53,603 nt of DNA from Nitrospirota bacterium (lineage in GTDB: Bacteria > Nitrospirota > Thermodesulfovibrionia > Thermodesulfovibrionales > UBA6898). Positions 44,701 through 52,629 of this stretch are shown here, one piece after another (position 1 is the stretch's first letter; every line of letters begins with the position of its first letter). The stretch lies in the NCBI GenBank assembly GCA_004321925.1, contig SCQH01000004.1, forward strand, positions 1-53,603, read 5' to 3'. Below the pieces are notes generated by a model, which was not told the DNA's origin, ran no database searches, and saw only the letters and a program-made list of their open reading frames with translations. The translations under genes were made by a program, and so were the position numbers.

Positions 44701-45947
44701 GTGGAGAGATAGAGCTCGGCGTTTATGGCCGCAGAACCGATCGTACGGGAGACGATCGTCAGGACATTGATGACATCCTGCGGAAAACTGCAGGGGGTCC
44801 TGCTCCCGATGACCAGCATGCCATGACAGGCACTCTCCCTGATGACCGGAACAGCCAGGACCGACCTGAAGCGGTCCCTGAACTGCAGGTCGCGCTCAGG
44901 ATAATTGGCGGTATCGTCAATGATCACCGGCCGGAGCGTTGTCACCACCCCGGAGGCAACAGGATCAGCATACGGGAGGCCGGCATCCGGGACCTCACCC
45001 CCGTCACTGTATGAGGCTTCAAGGACAAAGAGGGAGCGTTCCGGAAGGTAGGTGTAGATCAGGCAGGCATTATATTTCAGCTTCTGCGAAATGGTCCCGG
45101 CGACCAGGCTGAGCGCGTCCTTCAGGTCAAGGCTCGTCCCCGCCACCCGCGTCACGTCGAGCAGGAGCTCAGACTCGGCAAGCCGCTGCTCTGTCTTAAG
45201 GGTCGAACCTTCGAGCTCGGCCGCCATCGCATTGAACCCGGCCGAAATGGTGCCGAACTCATCGGCGCGGCCGATCGGTATCCGGTGATCGAACTCACCC
45301 CTGCCGATCTTTTCCGTTGCGGTCAGAAGCTCATTGAACGGCGCCGTTATGGCCCTGCGGATGAGCAGGATCAGATAGATCGAGACGAGGGCGCTGAAGG
45401 CGATCAGGGAAATAAGATAGTAGATCATCTCCCTCTCGATGTCAGTGCCCTGCCTGATGACCAGCAGAACCTTGTCGACCGAGTGCTCCTGCATTTCGTC
45501 GATCCTGGTTATGAGACTGAGGCCCTCGGTGTCCAGGAGGCGTTTTGCGTCCAGGAATTTGGAAGGTTCCACAGGCTGCCGCAGCCCCATGATATATTTT
45601 GCATGCACGAGGAACTTCTGGTAATCCTTCTCAAGGGCCTCTATCTCCCTGTCCCCCCCGAACACCCTGAAGAGGACCGCAAAATTATTGCGGATCTCCG
45701 CGAGCTTTTTGGCATATTCTTTTTTGAACCGGGCATCCCCGGTCATGCCCCAGTTCTTGGCCGCATCCATGAGGTCGGCCACGTTGCGGTCCAGGTCATT
45801 GAAGAGCTTATTTTCCTGGCTTATGGTCTGCAGGGAGCGCATACTGCCGCTCATCCGTTCGAAGATCAGGATGGTGCCGCCGGCAAGAATCGCCACCACG
45901 ACCAGGAAGAACGAGAGCATATAGGATAGCTTTGCCCGCAGGCTCAT
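41760..45947 (-). CDS. Large multi-sensor histidine kinase (HAMP, three GAF, three PAS)
   Basis: 1395 residues from ATG at 45947, whose ATGA overlaps the glgA stop. Layout: membrane helix (8-31), helical periplasmic part, second membrane helix (about 178-200), HAMP, GAF (about 275-430), GAF (450-590), PAS (610-715), PAS (735-855), GAF (875-1025), PAS (1040-1150), HisKA (H-box KVAHEIRNPLVSVGGF) and HATPase_c (DTGKGIAGEDL, GTGLGLAI). The first PAS has GICPHCAAKV and the third YVKCPHHKTV, the Cys-rich PAS type that may bind metal or sense redox. It probably signals to the one-base-adjacent receiver. Confidence 0.93.
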   Translation of the reverse strand: MSLRAKLSYMLSFFLVVVAILAGGTILIFERMSGSMRSLQTISQENKLFNDLDRNVADLMDAAKNWGMTGDARFKKEYAKKLAEIRNNFAVLFRVFGGDREIEALEKDYQKFLVHAKYIMGLRQPVEPSKFLDAKRLLDTEGLSLITRIDEMQEHSVDKVLLVIRQGTDIEREMIYYLISLIAFSALVSIYLILLIRRAITAPFNELLTATEKIGRGEFDHRIPIGRADEFGTISAGFNAMAAELEGSTLKTEQRLAESELLLDVTRVAGTSLDLKDALSLVAGTISQKLKYNACLIYTYLPERSLFVLEASYSDGGEVPDAGLPYADPVASGVVTTLRPVIIDDTANYPERDLQFRDRFRSVLAVPVIRESACHGMLVIGSRTPCSFPQDVINVLTIVSRTIGSAAINAELYLSTRKQLQKLTMLYELTRAVTSVLEQRELLMRTAEGITRMLSSRGCIIRLLEGDKLRIKASAGLPPGIEDEMELSLGDGIAGWVAQKGTSLLVEDVAKMPPEMRVPKLAVNSVVCVPLKLGETVIGTLGLYDKVDEKGDLRPFDLDDLNTAEGFANITAIAIDKAKLYENEVSRERSATDAKKRLDILFDSVQGGIISLGQDYGILSANRHVEDWVSIGSDELIGRSSIEIFHDKAGICPHCAAKVTFETGEINTIMQSRGMNYAELTSYPVRSGTGQVSECVVFIQDITERVLYQEETLSLYREVIQTKEYLESIIDNSADAIVSTDVEGKVISWNQGAERTFGFSEQEVLGSFMPYVPDFLLEKEKEHIARIKKGELLKDIETFRKKKDGAVIEVNLTLSPVKDAAGEVIGVSSISRDVSEKKSVEKELIRRSQELSRLFFISSAMRGTLELDKLLRMVLVAVTMSDGMGFNRAILFLVDENKNVLKGAMGVGPASPEEAWKIWDDLSLQRKSMDQIMQEVMTNPLEKNSFLDRLTMGIEVPLDEDSMLARAVKEKHYFNIRDVKTEPLSDTILIQQLGTPAYAIVPLISRDKVIGIIWVDNYFNRKEISEEDMKFLTSFSNHVASAIENARLFEQVKLAEQQLENIFESMSDMVYFNNSDYVIQSVNKAVCNKIGLPASEIIGRKCYEVFHGTEGPYVKCPHHKTVLTKKAYIEELEDPHLGGTFLTSSSPIFDLNNEFIGSVHVVRDITELKNLQEKLAMTQKMAALGEVAAKVAHEIRNPLVSVGGFAKRLEKKLDGNLKEYAGIIVKEVSRLEHILREILGFVKEVRLSKQVVSLNTIIDDIITVMKPDTEDRGITITRDYAPDVEVYVDVNRVQEAIMNIITNAIQSLSGAGSISVKTYVRDAHGVLEVRDTGKGIAGEDLSSIFNPFFTTKASGTGLGLAITHRIVQEHNGQIEVESEPGKGSLFRILIPRKEV

Positions 45948-47395
45948 CGGCTGACCTTCGTGCGGGCCTTGGCATAGAGCAGGGCATATCTGTCGGTGGC
46001 AGCGTCCCATGAAAAATCAGCCGTCATGGCGCGCTGCATAAGCCCCCTGAACCTCTCGTGGTCGGCAAAGGCCCTCAGGCCCCTGCCGGCAGCGCCGGCC
46101 ATCGCCCGCACCGAGTAGTCCGAAAAAAGGAACCCGGTCCCCAGGCCCGGCGCATGATCATCGTCGGTTATCGTGTCGGTCAGCCCCCCTGTCCTGCGTG
46201 CCACCGGGATGGCCCCGTATCTGAGCGCGATCAGCTGACCGAGTCCGCAGGGCTCGTATTTCGACGGCATCAGGAAGAAATCAGCGCCCGCATAGATCAG
46301 ACGTGCGAAGCGTTCTTCAAACCCTATCCGCACCGATACACGGCCCGGATATTGTTCAGAAAGACCGGACAGCAGGTCCTGGTAATATGCCTCGCCCTTC
46401 CCGAGCAGAACAACCTGGAACCCCTTTGCGAGCAGTTCAGGCAGACCGTCTGCGATCAGATCAAAACCCTTCTGTGCGGCCAGTCTGCCGACGATCCCGA
46501 TGACAGGACTGCCGTCATTTCCGAGGCCCGCCTCCTTTAAGAGCATCTGCCTGCAGGCTTTTCTTCCTTCAAGGTCATCCTGGTCGTACTGGGCCGGCAG
46601 GAGCCTGTCCCGGCCCGGATCATATTCGTCGTAGTCAATGCCGTTGATGATCCCGTAAAGGTCCTTCTTCCTCTGCCTCAGCAGGTCATCGAGCCCGAAC
46701 CCGTTTTCGGGCCGCAGTATCTCGCGGGCATAGGTCTCGCTCACGGTATTCAGCACGTCGGCGTAATTGAGCCCGGCCTTCAGATAATTGAGCATATCGT
46801 GGAACTCCATCTTATCGATCGTAAAATGCTCCCATCCAAGGCCGGTGTCCCTGATATCTGTCTTGGGGAAAAGCCCCTGATACCCGAGGTTATGTATGGT
46901 CAGGACCGAAGCGGTCCCGGCAAGGCCGGTCTTCTTCCGGTAAAGGTCCTTCAGGAAAAGCGGCACGAGACCGGTCTGCCAGTCGTTGCAGTGGATCACG
47001 TCCGGCCTTATATTCAGGGCCAGGCAGGTCTCAAGCACCGCCCTCGAAAAAAAAGCGAACCGCAGGGCATTGTCCGTGTAATCGCCCCGGGCAGTTCCAT
47101 AGAGTTCGGGCCTGTCGTAGAGCTCATCACAGGAAATAAAATAGGCAGCGGGGCAGGAGGTCTTGTCCGTGCTCCATATCCCGGCAGAGACCCGGCGGAT
47201 CCCCATCTGAAGCGTAAAGGATTTCCCTGTGGGGTGCAGCCTGAACCCTTCCCTGACCGCCCGGTAGAGCGGCAGGACCAGGGATGCCCTTTCGCCCCGG
47301 GCCCGGAACTCCCTGAGCAGCGCCCCGGCAACATCAGCAAGCCCTCCTGTTTTGACATACGGAACCGCCTCAGGAGATGCTATGATGATACGCAT
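45944..47395 (-). CDS. glgA: Glycogen synthase (ADP-glucose type)
   Basis: 483 residues from ATG at 47395. MRIIIASPEAVPYVKTGGLADV carries the KTGGL sugar-nucleotide motif; HCNDWQTGLVPLFL and the C-terminal PSKYEPCGLGQLIALRYG (E-x7-E type, GT5) are also present. It extends alpha-1,4-glucan from ADP-glucose for glycogen storage. Its stop overlaps the sensor kinase start by four bases (ATGA), and galT lies 11 bases upstream, so sugar storage genes and the kinase share a transcript. Confidence 0.95.
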   Translation of the reverse strand: MRIIIASPEAVPYVKTGGLADVAGALLREFRARGERASLVLPLYRAVREGFRLHPTGKSFTLQMGIRRVSAGIWSTDKTSCPAAYFISCDELYDRPELYGTARGDYTDNALRFAFFSRAVLETCLALNIRPDVIHCNDWQTGLVPLFLKDLYRKKTGLAGTASVLTIHNLGYQGLFPKTDIRDTGLGWEHFTIDKMEFHDMLNYLKAGLNYADVLNTVSETYAREILRPENGFGLDDLLRQRKKDLYGIINGIDYDEYDPGRDRLLPAQYDQDDLEGRKACRQMLLKEAGLGNDGSPVIGIVGRLAAQKGFDLIADGLPELLAKGFQVVLLGKGEAYYQDLLSGLSEQYPGRVSVRIGFEERFARLIYAGADFFLMPSKYEPCGLGQLIALRYGAIPVARRTGGLTDTITDDDHAPGLGTGFLFSDYSVRAMAGAAGRGLRAFADHERFRGLMQRAMTADFSWDAATDRYALLYAKARTKVSR

Positions 47396-47406
47396 GGCAA
47401 TGGCCC

Positions 47407-48402
47407 CTATATCTTTGCTTCCCGCATGAACTTGGCAGACTCCTCCGGCGGGGTGGGATTGATATAAAAGCCGGACCCCCATTCAAACCCCGCGATCTTG
47501 GTAAGCTTCGGCACCAGCTCAATATGCCAGTGGTAATATTCGTTCACCTCGTCATAGAACGGCGAGGTATGCAGGACAAAATTGTAGGGAGGGGTATCCA
47601 GGATCCTGTCCATCTGGCGCAGGATCCTCTGCAGCACCTCTGCCAGGTCGGCAAAGCTCTTATCATGGGGGCTGAAGAGAGACGAATGCTTTTTTGGCAG
47701 GATCCAGGTCTCAAAGGGCGCCCGGGGCGCAAACGGCGCAACGGCCACGTACTTTTCGTTCTCGTAGATGATCCTCTTGCCGTCCTCAAGCTCCTGGTTG
47801 ATCACATCACAGAAGATGCAGCGCTCCTTGAACTCGTAATGGCGCCGTGCTGAATCAAGTTCCTCCCTGACCAGTTTGGGCACGATCGGCAGGGCGATCA
47901 GCTGCGTATGCGTATGTTCAAGCGAGGCGCCGGCGACCTCTCCCTCATTCTTGAATACCAGGACGTATTTAAAGCGCTGGTCTTTTTTGAGGTCGGTGAG
48001 CCGGAGATAGGCTGCCCAGAGCACATCCTCGACCGCCTTCTGGGTCATGGTTGCCAGGGAGAGGTTGTGATCAGGCGTCTCGACGATGACCTCATGGGCG
48101 CCGATCCCGTTCATCTTGTCGAATATGCCCTCGCCGGTCTTGCCGAGGTCCCCGTAGATCTGCAGGGCAGGGAACTTGTTCGGCATGACCCTGAGCGTCC
48201 AGTCAGGGGCATTGGCCTGGGACCCGACCGGCCTGAAGGCCATGATCTCGGGCGGTGTGGTATATTCGTTGCCCTGGCAGAAAGGACAGAAGCCGCCCTT
48301 TTTCCTCTGCGACGCGGATATGAAATCGGTTGGCCGCTTGCCGCGCTCCACCGATATGATCACCCACCGGCCGACGATGGGGTCTTTTCTTAGTTCAGGC
48401 AT
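47407..48402 (-). CDS. galT: Galactose-1-phosphate uridylyltransferase (GalT family)
   Basis: 331 residues from ATG at 48402, five bases after GGAGG. The HIT-like fold is seen with GRWVIISVERGKRP, zinc cysteines in CPFCQGNEYTTPPE, and the active-site region HTHTQLIALPIVP, then HWHIELVPKL near the end. GalT exchanges UMP between UDP-glucose and galactose-1-phosphate; some homologues next to glycogen genes act as ADP-glucose- or other hexose-phosphate-using enzymes. Pairing with glgA suggests a role in feeding glucose nucleotides to storage. Confidence 0.92.
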   Translation of the reverse strand: MPELRKDPIVGRWVIISVERGKRPTDFISASQRKKGGFCPFCQGNEYTTPPEIMAFRPVGSQANAPDWTLRVMPNKFPALQIYGDLGKTGEGIFDKMNGIGAHEVIVETPDHNLSLATMTQKAVEDVLWAAYLRLTDLKKDQRFKYVLVFKNEGEVAGASLEHTHTQLIALPIVPKLVREELDSARRHYEFKERCIFCDVINQELEDGKRIIYENEKYVAVAPFAPRAPFETWILPKKHSSLFSPHDKSFADLAEVLQRILRQMDRILDTPPYNFVLHTSPFYDEVNEYYHWHIELVPKLTKIAGFEWGSGFYINPTPPEESAKFMREAKI

Positions 48403-48523
48403 GTATCCTCCATAGGGAGCAGGAGGAGAGGCATGACGCACCAGTCCCCCTGTTTCCAGTCATCTTTAATTGCGGATATTATATCACAATAGTCTGGAAT
48501 TGCTCATGAGGCATGAGGACAAA

Positions 48524-48547
48524 CGGACATGCTCACGGACATGCTCA
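48524..48547. repeat. 12-bp tandem duplication
   Basis: CGGACATGCTCA occurs twice in direct succession between galT and the Rho_N gene. Probably a slippage product; no function is evident. The remainder of 48403-48596 shows no other clear feature. Confidence 0.6.
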
Positions 48548-48596
48548 ATGACCGGTCTGCTGCCAGGGAAGACGGAAGGTATGGGGAAAGGACCTG

Positions 48597-48785
48597 TTAC
48601 GCAACACTCAGGCAGTCAGACCGCCAGATACAGTCTCCCTGGTTGCATTCGCCGGAGCGGGCCGAGCCAAAACAGTCAAAGTTGCCTTCGGCCGTCTGTA
48701 TGGCCCGGATGATCTCATCCTTTTTCATCTTGCCTGCCTTCACGCCCTTTTCCTTTGCCATGTCCTTGATCTCTTTCAGGGTCAT
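48597..48785 (-). CDS. Rho termination factor N-terminal-like/SAP-type small protein
   Basis: 62 residues. MTLKEIKDMAKEKGVKAGKM followed by KKDEIIRAIQTAEGN is the helical Rho_N (SAP-like) module, which binds nucleic acid in Rho. The second half has four cysteines (FDCFGSARSGECNQGDCIWR, then DCLS), which may bind metal. GGAGGAAAGAGT lies just before the ATG. Function unknown; small Rho_N-plus-cysteine proteins are frequent in anaerobes. Confidence 0.85.
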   Translation of the reverse strand: MTLKEIKDMAKEKGVKAGKMKKDEIIRAIQTAEGNFDCFGSARSGECNQGDCIWRSDCLSVA

Positions 48786-48985
48786 ACTCTTTCCTCCTCA
48801 ATAGATACTATTGAAATCCATGCTCAAACATATCTCACAACATTCCTTATTGCAAGAAAATAATTTATGGGAACGATCAGTTGCGATCCTTTGATACTCT
48901 ATCCCGGCTTGCCAACCCTGCCTGAATGGTTTACATTATCAGAAATGATACCGGGCAGAACATGCACAGAGGAAAGAAACAGGGT

Positions 48986-49900
48986 ATGAAGACCGGCCTG
49001 ATTGCGCGCATTTTGCTGGCCCTGTTCTGCCTGGCCCTGTTCCCGGCAAACGTTCTTTCAACGGTCGAATATTCCCGCCAGACTGACAGGCCCTGCAGCA
49101 GCTGTCACCGGGACCCCTCGGGAGGCGGTTTCCTGACACAGAACGGCGAGGCATACCGCGATGACCTCAGGATCAGGGGAGAATACCGGATGCTCTCACC
49201 CCTGCAGCGCGTCATCCGGTTCATCATCGGCTACCTTCATATGATCACCGCCATAGCGTGGTTCGGGACCATACTTTATGTCCATCTCGTTCTTAAACCG
49301 GCCTATGCTGCCGGCGGCCTCCCCCGGGGGGAACTGCGCCTGGGCTGGATCTCGATAGGCGTCATGGCGGTCACCGGGACCCTCCTTTCTATATCACGCG
49401 TCCCGAGCTGGCATATGCTCTTTCATACCCGCTTCGGCATCCTGCTTTTCATCAAGATCCTGCTCTTCCTGATCATGGTCTCGACGGCCGTATTTGTCAC
49501 CTTTGTTGTGGGGCCGCGGCTGAGGAGAAAAAGGGAGGCGGCCCCGCCAGGAACGGCCGGGGAGATGACCCCTGCCCGGCTTTCTGAATGCGACGGCAAA
49601 GAGGGGCATCCCGCATATATTGCGTACAAAGGCACTGTCTACGATGTATCGGACAGCAGGCTCTGGCCTGAGGGCATCCACCTGAGACGGCATCATGCGG
49701 GGACAGACCTCACCGATATCCTGAAGGACGCTCCGCATGGTGAAGAAAAACTTCTCACACTGCCGGTCGCCGGGAGGCTGCTGGCTGAAAAAGAGATGCC
49801 GAAGCCGCCGCACCTGGCCGTATTTTATTTCTTCGCCTATATGAACCTGGTCATCATCCTCGGCGTGGTCTTTGTCATCTCTCTGTGGCGCTGGTGGTGA
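48986..49900 (+). CDS. Membrane haem protein: CXXCH, CopD-like helices and cytochrome b5-like domain
   Basis: About 304 residues from ATG at 48986 (signal peptide MKTGLIARILLALFCLALFP); earlier in-frame ATGs at 48926 and 48962 would only lengthen the lead. DRPCSSCHRDPSGGGF carries a haem-c site near residue 37. Three membrane helices follow (FIIGYLHMITAIAWFGTILY opens a CopD/DUF4149-like bundle), then a cytochrome b5-like domain (AYIAYKGTVYDVSDSRLWP, HLRRHHAGTDLTDIL, APHGEEKL) and a last membrane helix. It looks like an electron-transfer protein with both c- and b-type haem. No partner oxidase is adjacent. Confidence 0.82.
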   Translation: MKTGLIARILLALFCLALFPANVLSTVEYSRQTDRPCSSCHRDPSGGGFLTQNGEAYRDDLRIRGEYRMLSPLQRVIRFIIGYLHMITAIAWFGTILYVHLVLKPAYAAGGLPRGELRLGWISIGVMAVTGTLLSISRVPSWHMLFHTRFGILLFIKILLFLIMVSTAVFVTFVVGPRLRRKREAAPPGTAGEMTPARLSECDGKEGHPAYIAYKGTVYDVSDSRLWPEGIHLRRHHAGTDLTDILKDAPHGEEKLLTLPVAGRLLAEKEMPKPPHLAVFYFFAYMNLVIILGVVFVISLWRWW

Positions 49901-49907
49901 TCGTCCC

Positions 49908-50240
49908 ATGACAGGCAGGCATAACAAAAGAGAACCCCTGCCGGCTGAGCGGCATGATACCATCCGGCATGAGATCATGCATGAGCTCGGCGGCATCAGT
50001 CTGTCGGCGCGTGAGATCTCTGAAAAGGTCGGGATATCTGAGAAGGCGGTAGCTGACCATCTCGAACATATCCACCGGTCCCTTGCCGGGAGCACGGGAA
50101 AGCTGCTGGTCACCCCTGCCGCGTGCATCGCCTGCGGCTTCGTCTTTCGCAAGAGGGAGAGACTGAAAAAACCGGGCAGGTGTCCGGTCTGCCACAGCGA
50201 GCATATTCAGGACCCCCTGTATTCGATCATCCCCCGCTAG
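49908..50240 (+). CDS. HTH-Zn-ribbon transcription regulator (COG3357-like)
   Basis: 110 residues from ATG at 49908. A winged helix-turn-helix (SLSAREISEKVGISEKAVAD, then HLEHIHRSL) is followed by a zinc ribbon: ACIACGFVFRKRERLKKPGR and CPVCHSEHIQDP. This is the layout of the predicted regulators in COG3357, found with redox and respiratory genes. It is 7 bases after the haem-protein gene and could regulate it; target sites are not identifiable. Confidence 0.83.
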   Translation: MTGRHNKREPLPAERHDTIRHEIMHELGGISLSAREISEKVGISEKAVADHLEHIHRSLAGSTGKLLVTPAACIACGFVFRKRERLKKPGRCPVCHSEHIQDPLYSIIPR

Positions 50241-50390
50241 TCCCGATGGGCGGGGATGGAGACATGACCGACCGGACATCCTGAAGAAATCTCTTGTAAC
50301 GTCCCTCTTTTTTTGGTATCGTTTGTGGGGAGCAGGTGATGAGGAGAATAATACCTCCAGCCCCGTGCTCATAGAGGAGGAGAGTGAGTC

Positions 50391-50876
50391 GTGTCAGATA
50401 TTGAGATCGACGGCCTGACGCTGATCAGCGGGATCGAGAAGATCCAGGAGAGTTTTCTCTTTAAGGGGCTTTCATACGAAGAGACCCGGCAATTGGCCGG
50501 CATCTGCATCCTCACCACCGTGGACGACGCCACCGTCATCATCGAGGAGCACTCCCTGGGGCAGGACCTTTACCTGGTCGTCAGGGGAGAGGTGACGGTC
50601 TACACGGGTGAGGGCGACAATAAAAATATCCTGGCGACCCTCAAGCCCGGTGACATATTCGGCGAGATGTCGCTGATAGACGACCTGCTTACCTCGGCCA
50701 GCGTGGCCAGCAGGGGGGAGACCACCCTCCTGAAGGTCTCAAAGAGAGACCTTGAAGGCCTCATGGAATACAACGACCGGCTTGCCGCCAAGGTCTACCG
50801 GTCATTCTGCATGGCCCTGTCCAGACGCCTGCGTGAGGCGAATGAAAGACTTGAAGGAGCGGACCCTCATGGATGA
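50391..50876 (+). CDS. Cyclic-nucleotide-binding domain protein
   Basis: 161 residues, a lone cNMP-binding fold with no DNA-binding domain: ATVIIEEHSLGQDLYLVVRG, TLKPGDIFGEMSLIDDLLTS (phosphate-binding cassette; the usual Arg is replaced by Leu/Thr) and ASVASRGETTLLKV. It starts with GTG at 50391 with AGGAGGAGA upstream. Its end overlaps the PilT-like gene by 8 bases, so the two are made together. It may gate the pilus motor in response to a nucleotide or act by protein contact; the altered cassette makes cAMP binding uncertain. Confidence 0.88.
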   Translation: MSDIEIDGLTLISGIEKIQESFLFKGLSYEETRQLAGICILTTVDDATVIIEEHSLGQDLYLVVRGEVTVYTGEGDNKNILATLKPGDIFGEMSLIDDLLTSASVASRGETTLLKVSKRDLEGLMEYNDRLAAKVYRSFCMALSRRLREANERLEGADPHG

Positions 50877-51942
50877 GCGCAGCCTGCAGCAGATCCTCGC
50901 TGCCGGGGTCAAATACGGGGCAAGCGATGTGCATTTCAAGGCCGGCATGGCCCCTCTTCTGCGTGTCTCAAAAGACCTTAACTGGATAAAGGCGCCCCAG
51001 CTGAGCCCTGAGGACACCGAGGTGATCGCGCAGATACTGCTTGCCCGCTCACCTCACCGGGAAGATTCGACAAAACCTGAGATCGACACCTCATACGAGA
51101 TCCCCGATGTCGGGCGGTTCAGGGTGAACATCTTCCGCCAGATGGGACGCTATGCCATCATCATGAGGGTGATCCCGCTGAAAGCCCCCTCTTTCGACAA
51201 CCTTATCCTTCCCCCTTCGATACAGCAGATCGCTGAGTTCGAACGCGGCCTGGTACTGGTGGCCGGGGCAACCGGCAGCGGTAAATCCTCAACGCTTGCC
51301 GCAATCATCAACCGGATAAATGAGACCCGTAAATGCCATATCGTCACCATCGAGGACCCGGTGGAATTCATACACCGCGACCTCAAGAGCTCGATCACCC
51401 AGCGGGAGATCGGCCTCGACACCCCGAACTTCGCCTCTGCGCTCAGGGCCACCCTGAGGCAGGACCCGGATGTCGTGCTGGTGGGCGAGATGCGCGATTA
51501 CGAGACGATCGACATCGCCATCAAGGCGGCAGAGACCGGCCACCTTGTCTTTTCGACGGTCCATACCACCGACACCGCCAAGACCATTAACCGCCTCATG
51601 AGCGTCTTCCCTTCAGAGGAGCAGAATGCGGTGCGGTTCAGGCTGTCGGAATCCCTTATGGCGGTGGTCGCGCAGAGACTGCTGCCGCGGCAGGACTCAA
51701 AAGGCATGATCGCGGCCTGCGAGATCATGATCAATACCCTCTCGATAAAGGAATGCATCATCAACCCCGAAAAGCTCGGCATGATCAACGACTTCATCTC
51801 CAAGGGCAGGGAACTGCTCGGCACCCAGACCTTCGACCAGCACCTGTCCGAACTTTTCAAAGACGGGAAGATAACGCTCGATACGGCCAAGTCCGCCGCC
51901 ACCAACCCCAGCGACCTGGAACGCTCGCTCCATTGCGATTAG
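50869..51942 (+). CDS. PilT/PilU-type twitching-motility ATPase
   Basis: 357 residues from ATG at 50869 with AAGGAG at 50853-50858. Walker A is LVAGATGSGKSSTLAA, the Asp box VTIEDPVEFIH, Walker B DPDVVLVGEMRDYETI and the His box TGHLVFSTVHTTD; it resembles PilT/PilU retraction ATPases. It would power pilus retraction for surface movement and DNA uptake. The C-terminus (DFISKGRELLGTQTFDQHL) is PilT-like. The rest of the pilus genes lie outside the window; comEC is at 16518. Confidence 0.93.
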   Translation: MDERSLQQILAAGVKYGASDVHFKAGMAPLLRVSKDLNWIKAPQLSPEDTEVIAQILLARSPHREDSTKPEIDTSYEIPDVGRFRVNIFRQMGRYAIIMRVIPLKAPSFDNLILPPSIQQIAEFERGLVLVAGATGSGKSSTLAAIINRINETRKCHIVTIEDPVEFIHRDLKSSITQREIGLDTPNFASALRATLRQDPDVVLVGEMRDYETIDIAIKAAETGHLVFSTVHTTDTAKTINRLMSVFPSEEQNAVRFRLSESLMAVVAQRLLPRQDSKGMIAACEIMINTLSIKECIINPEKLGMINDFISKGRELLGTQTFDQHLSELFKDGKITLDTAKSAATNPSDLERSLHCD

Positions 51943-51987
51943 CGGCTAAAAAAGATCCCCGATATTATTATCCCGAATTACACCGCG

Positions 51988-52022
51988 GCGGTATATCACC
52001 CCTGTACGCGGAGTTATACCGC
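51988..52022. repeat. Inverted repeat with GTTATAC arm
   Basis: GCGGTATA (51988-51995) and TATACCGC (52015-52022) are exact complements with a 19-base loop. The right arm contains GTTATAC, the same heptamer that opens the gene cassette at 52135. It might be a relic recombination site or a simple hairpin after the PilT-like gene. The rest of 51943-52134 shows no gene. Confidence 0.4.
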
Positions 52023-52135
52023 TCGCAAACACCAGAATCGCGCCAATTAACGCAAAGATCGGTTAAAAATCGATGCCATCCTGTCTTTCTCATAAATATA
52101 CTGTCCCAAACCCCGCCGCGGGATAAAAAAAGATG

Positions 52136-52629
52136 TTATACGTCTCAAGTCACACTCACGGCGACACTATGACAACCCAAAGTCCATTCATCTGGCACGA
52201 GCTAGTCACTCAAGACCAGAAAAGAAGCGGAGCATTCTTCAGTCAGCTTTTTGGCTGGACGCGCAAGGAAGTCGATGCCGGGAAGTTCGGTACGTACACG
52301 TTGTTTCAGAAGGAAGGCCAGGATGTTGCGGGAATGATGAATCCAACACCGGAGACACCAAGCAGCGCGTCATTCTGGCATTCTTATATCGCAGTGGAAG
52401 ACGTCGATGAATGCGCGAAACAGGCGCCTCTGCTGGGTGGAAGTGTTGTAGTACCCCCACATGAGGTTCCCGACGTTGGCCGAGTTTGCATTGTTGCAGA
52501 CCCTACCGGTGCCATTGCCCACTTAATGCAGCCAATCAAACAGTGACGTATAACCCTGCGGTCGACCCCGTTCCCTTCGGTCACTGGACGCTGCGCGATG
52601 AAGCCGCGCAGCGCCGGTCACCTTGAACG
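52136..52629 (+). mobile_element. Integron-type gene cassette carrying a VOC protein
   Basis: The boundaries are core sites cut as G/TT: GTTATAC at 52135-52141 and GTTCGGC at 52629-52635. When the cassette is circularised, its start TTATAC completes the attC whose left core, GTATAAC (52548-52554), is its exact reverse complement. This matching is the known signature of a cassette. It carries one gene filling most of its length, in plus orientation. No integrase gene is in the window, so it belongs to an integrase-less cluster or a secondary-site insertion. Confidence 0.65.
52169..52546 (+). CDS. VOC (glyoxalase/bleomycin-resistance) family protein
   Basis: 125 residues from ATG at 52169; a longer in-frame start at 52133 would straddle the cassette boundary and is rejected. 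WHELVTQDQKRSGAFFSQLF and GWTRKEVDAGKFGTYTLFQ begin a two-module VOC fold; the second module reads SFWHSYIAVEDVDECAKQA and ends RVCIVADPTGAIAHLMQP. The CGU4745-like group, common in cassettes, binds or modifies small molecules; the reaction is not known. The stop codon lies one base before the attC-like site. Confidence 0.88.
   Translation: MTTQSPFIWHELVTQDQKRSGAFFSQLFGWTRKEVDAGKFGTYTLFQKEGQDVAGMMNPTPETPSSASFWHSYIAVEDVDECAKQAPLLGGSVVVPPHEVPDVGRVCIVADPTGAIAHLMQPIKQ

Noticed and set aside
45948-46010. Earlier start for the sensor kinase at 46010
   Set aside because: It adds 21 residues read out of frame within glgA. ATG at 45947 gives a typical ATGA overlap and places the membrane helix at the N-terminus.
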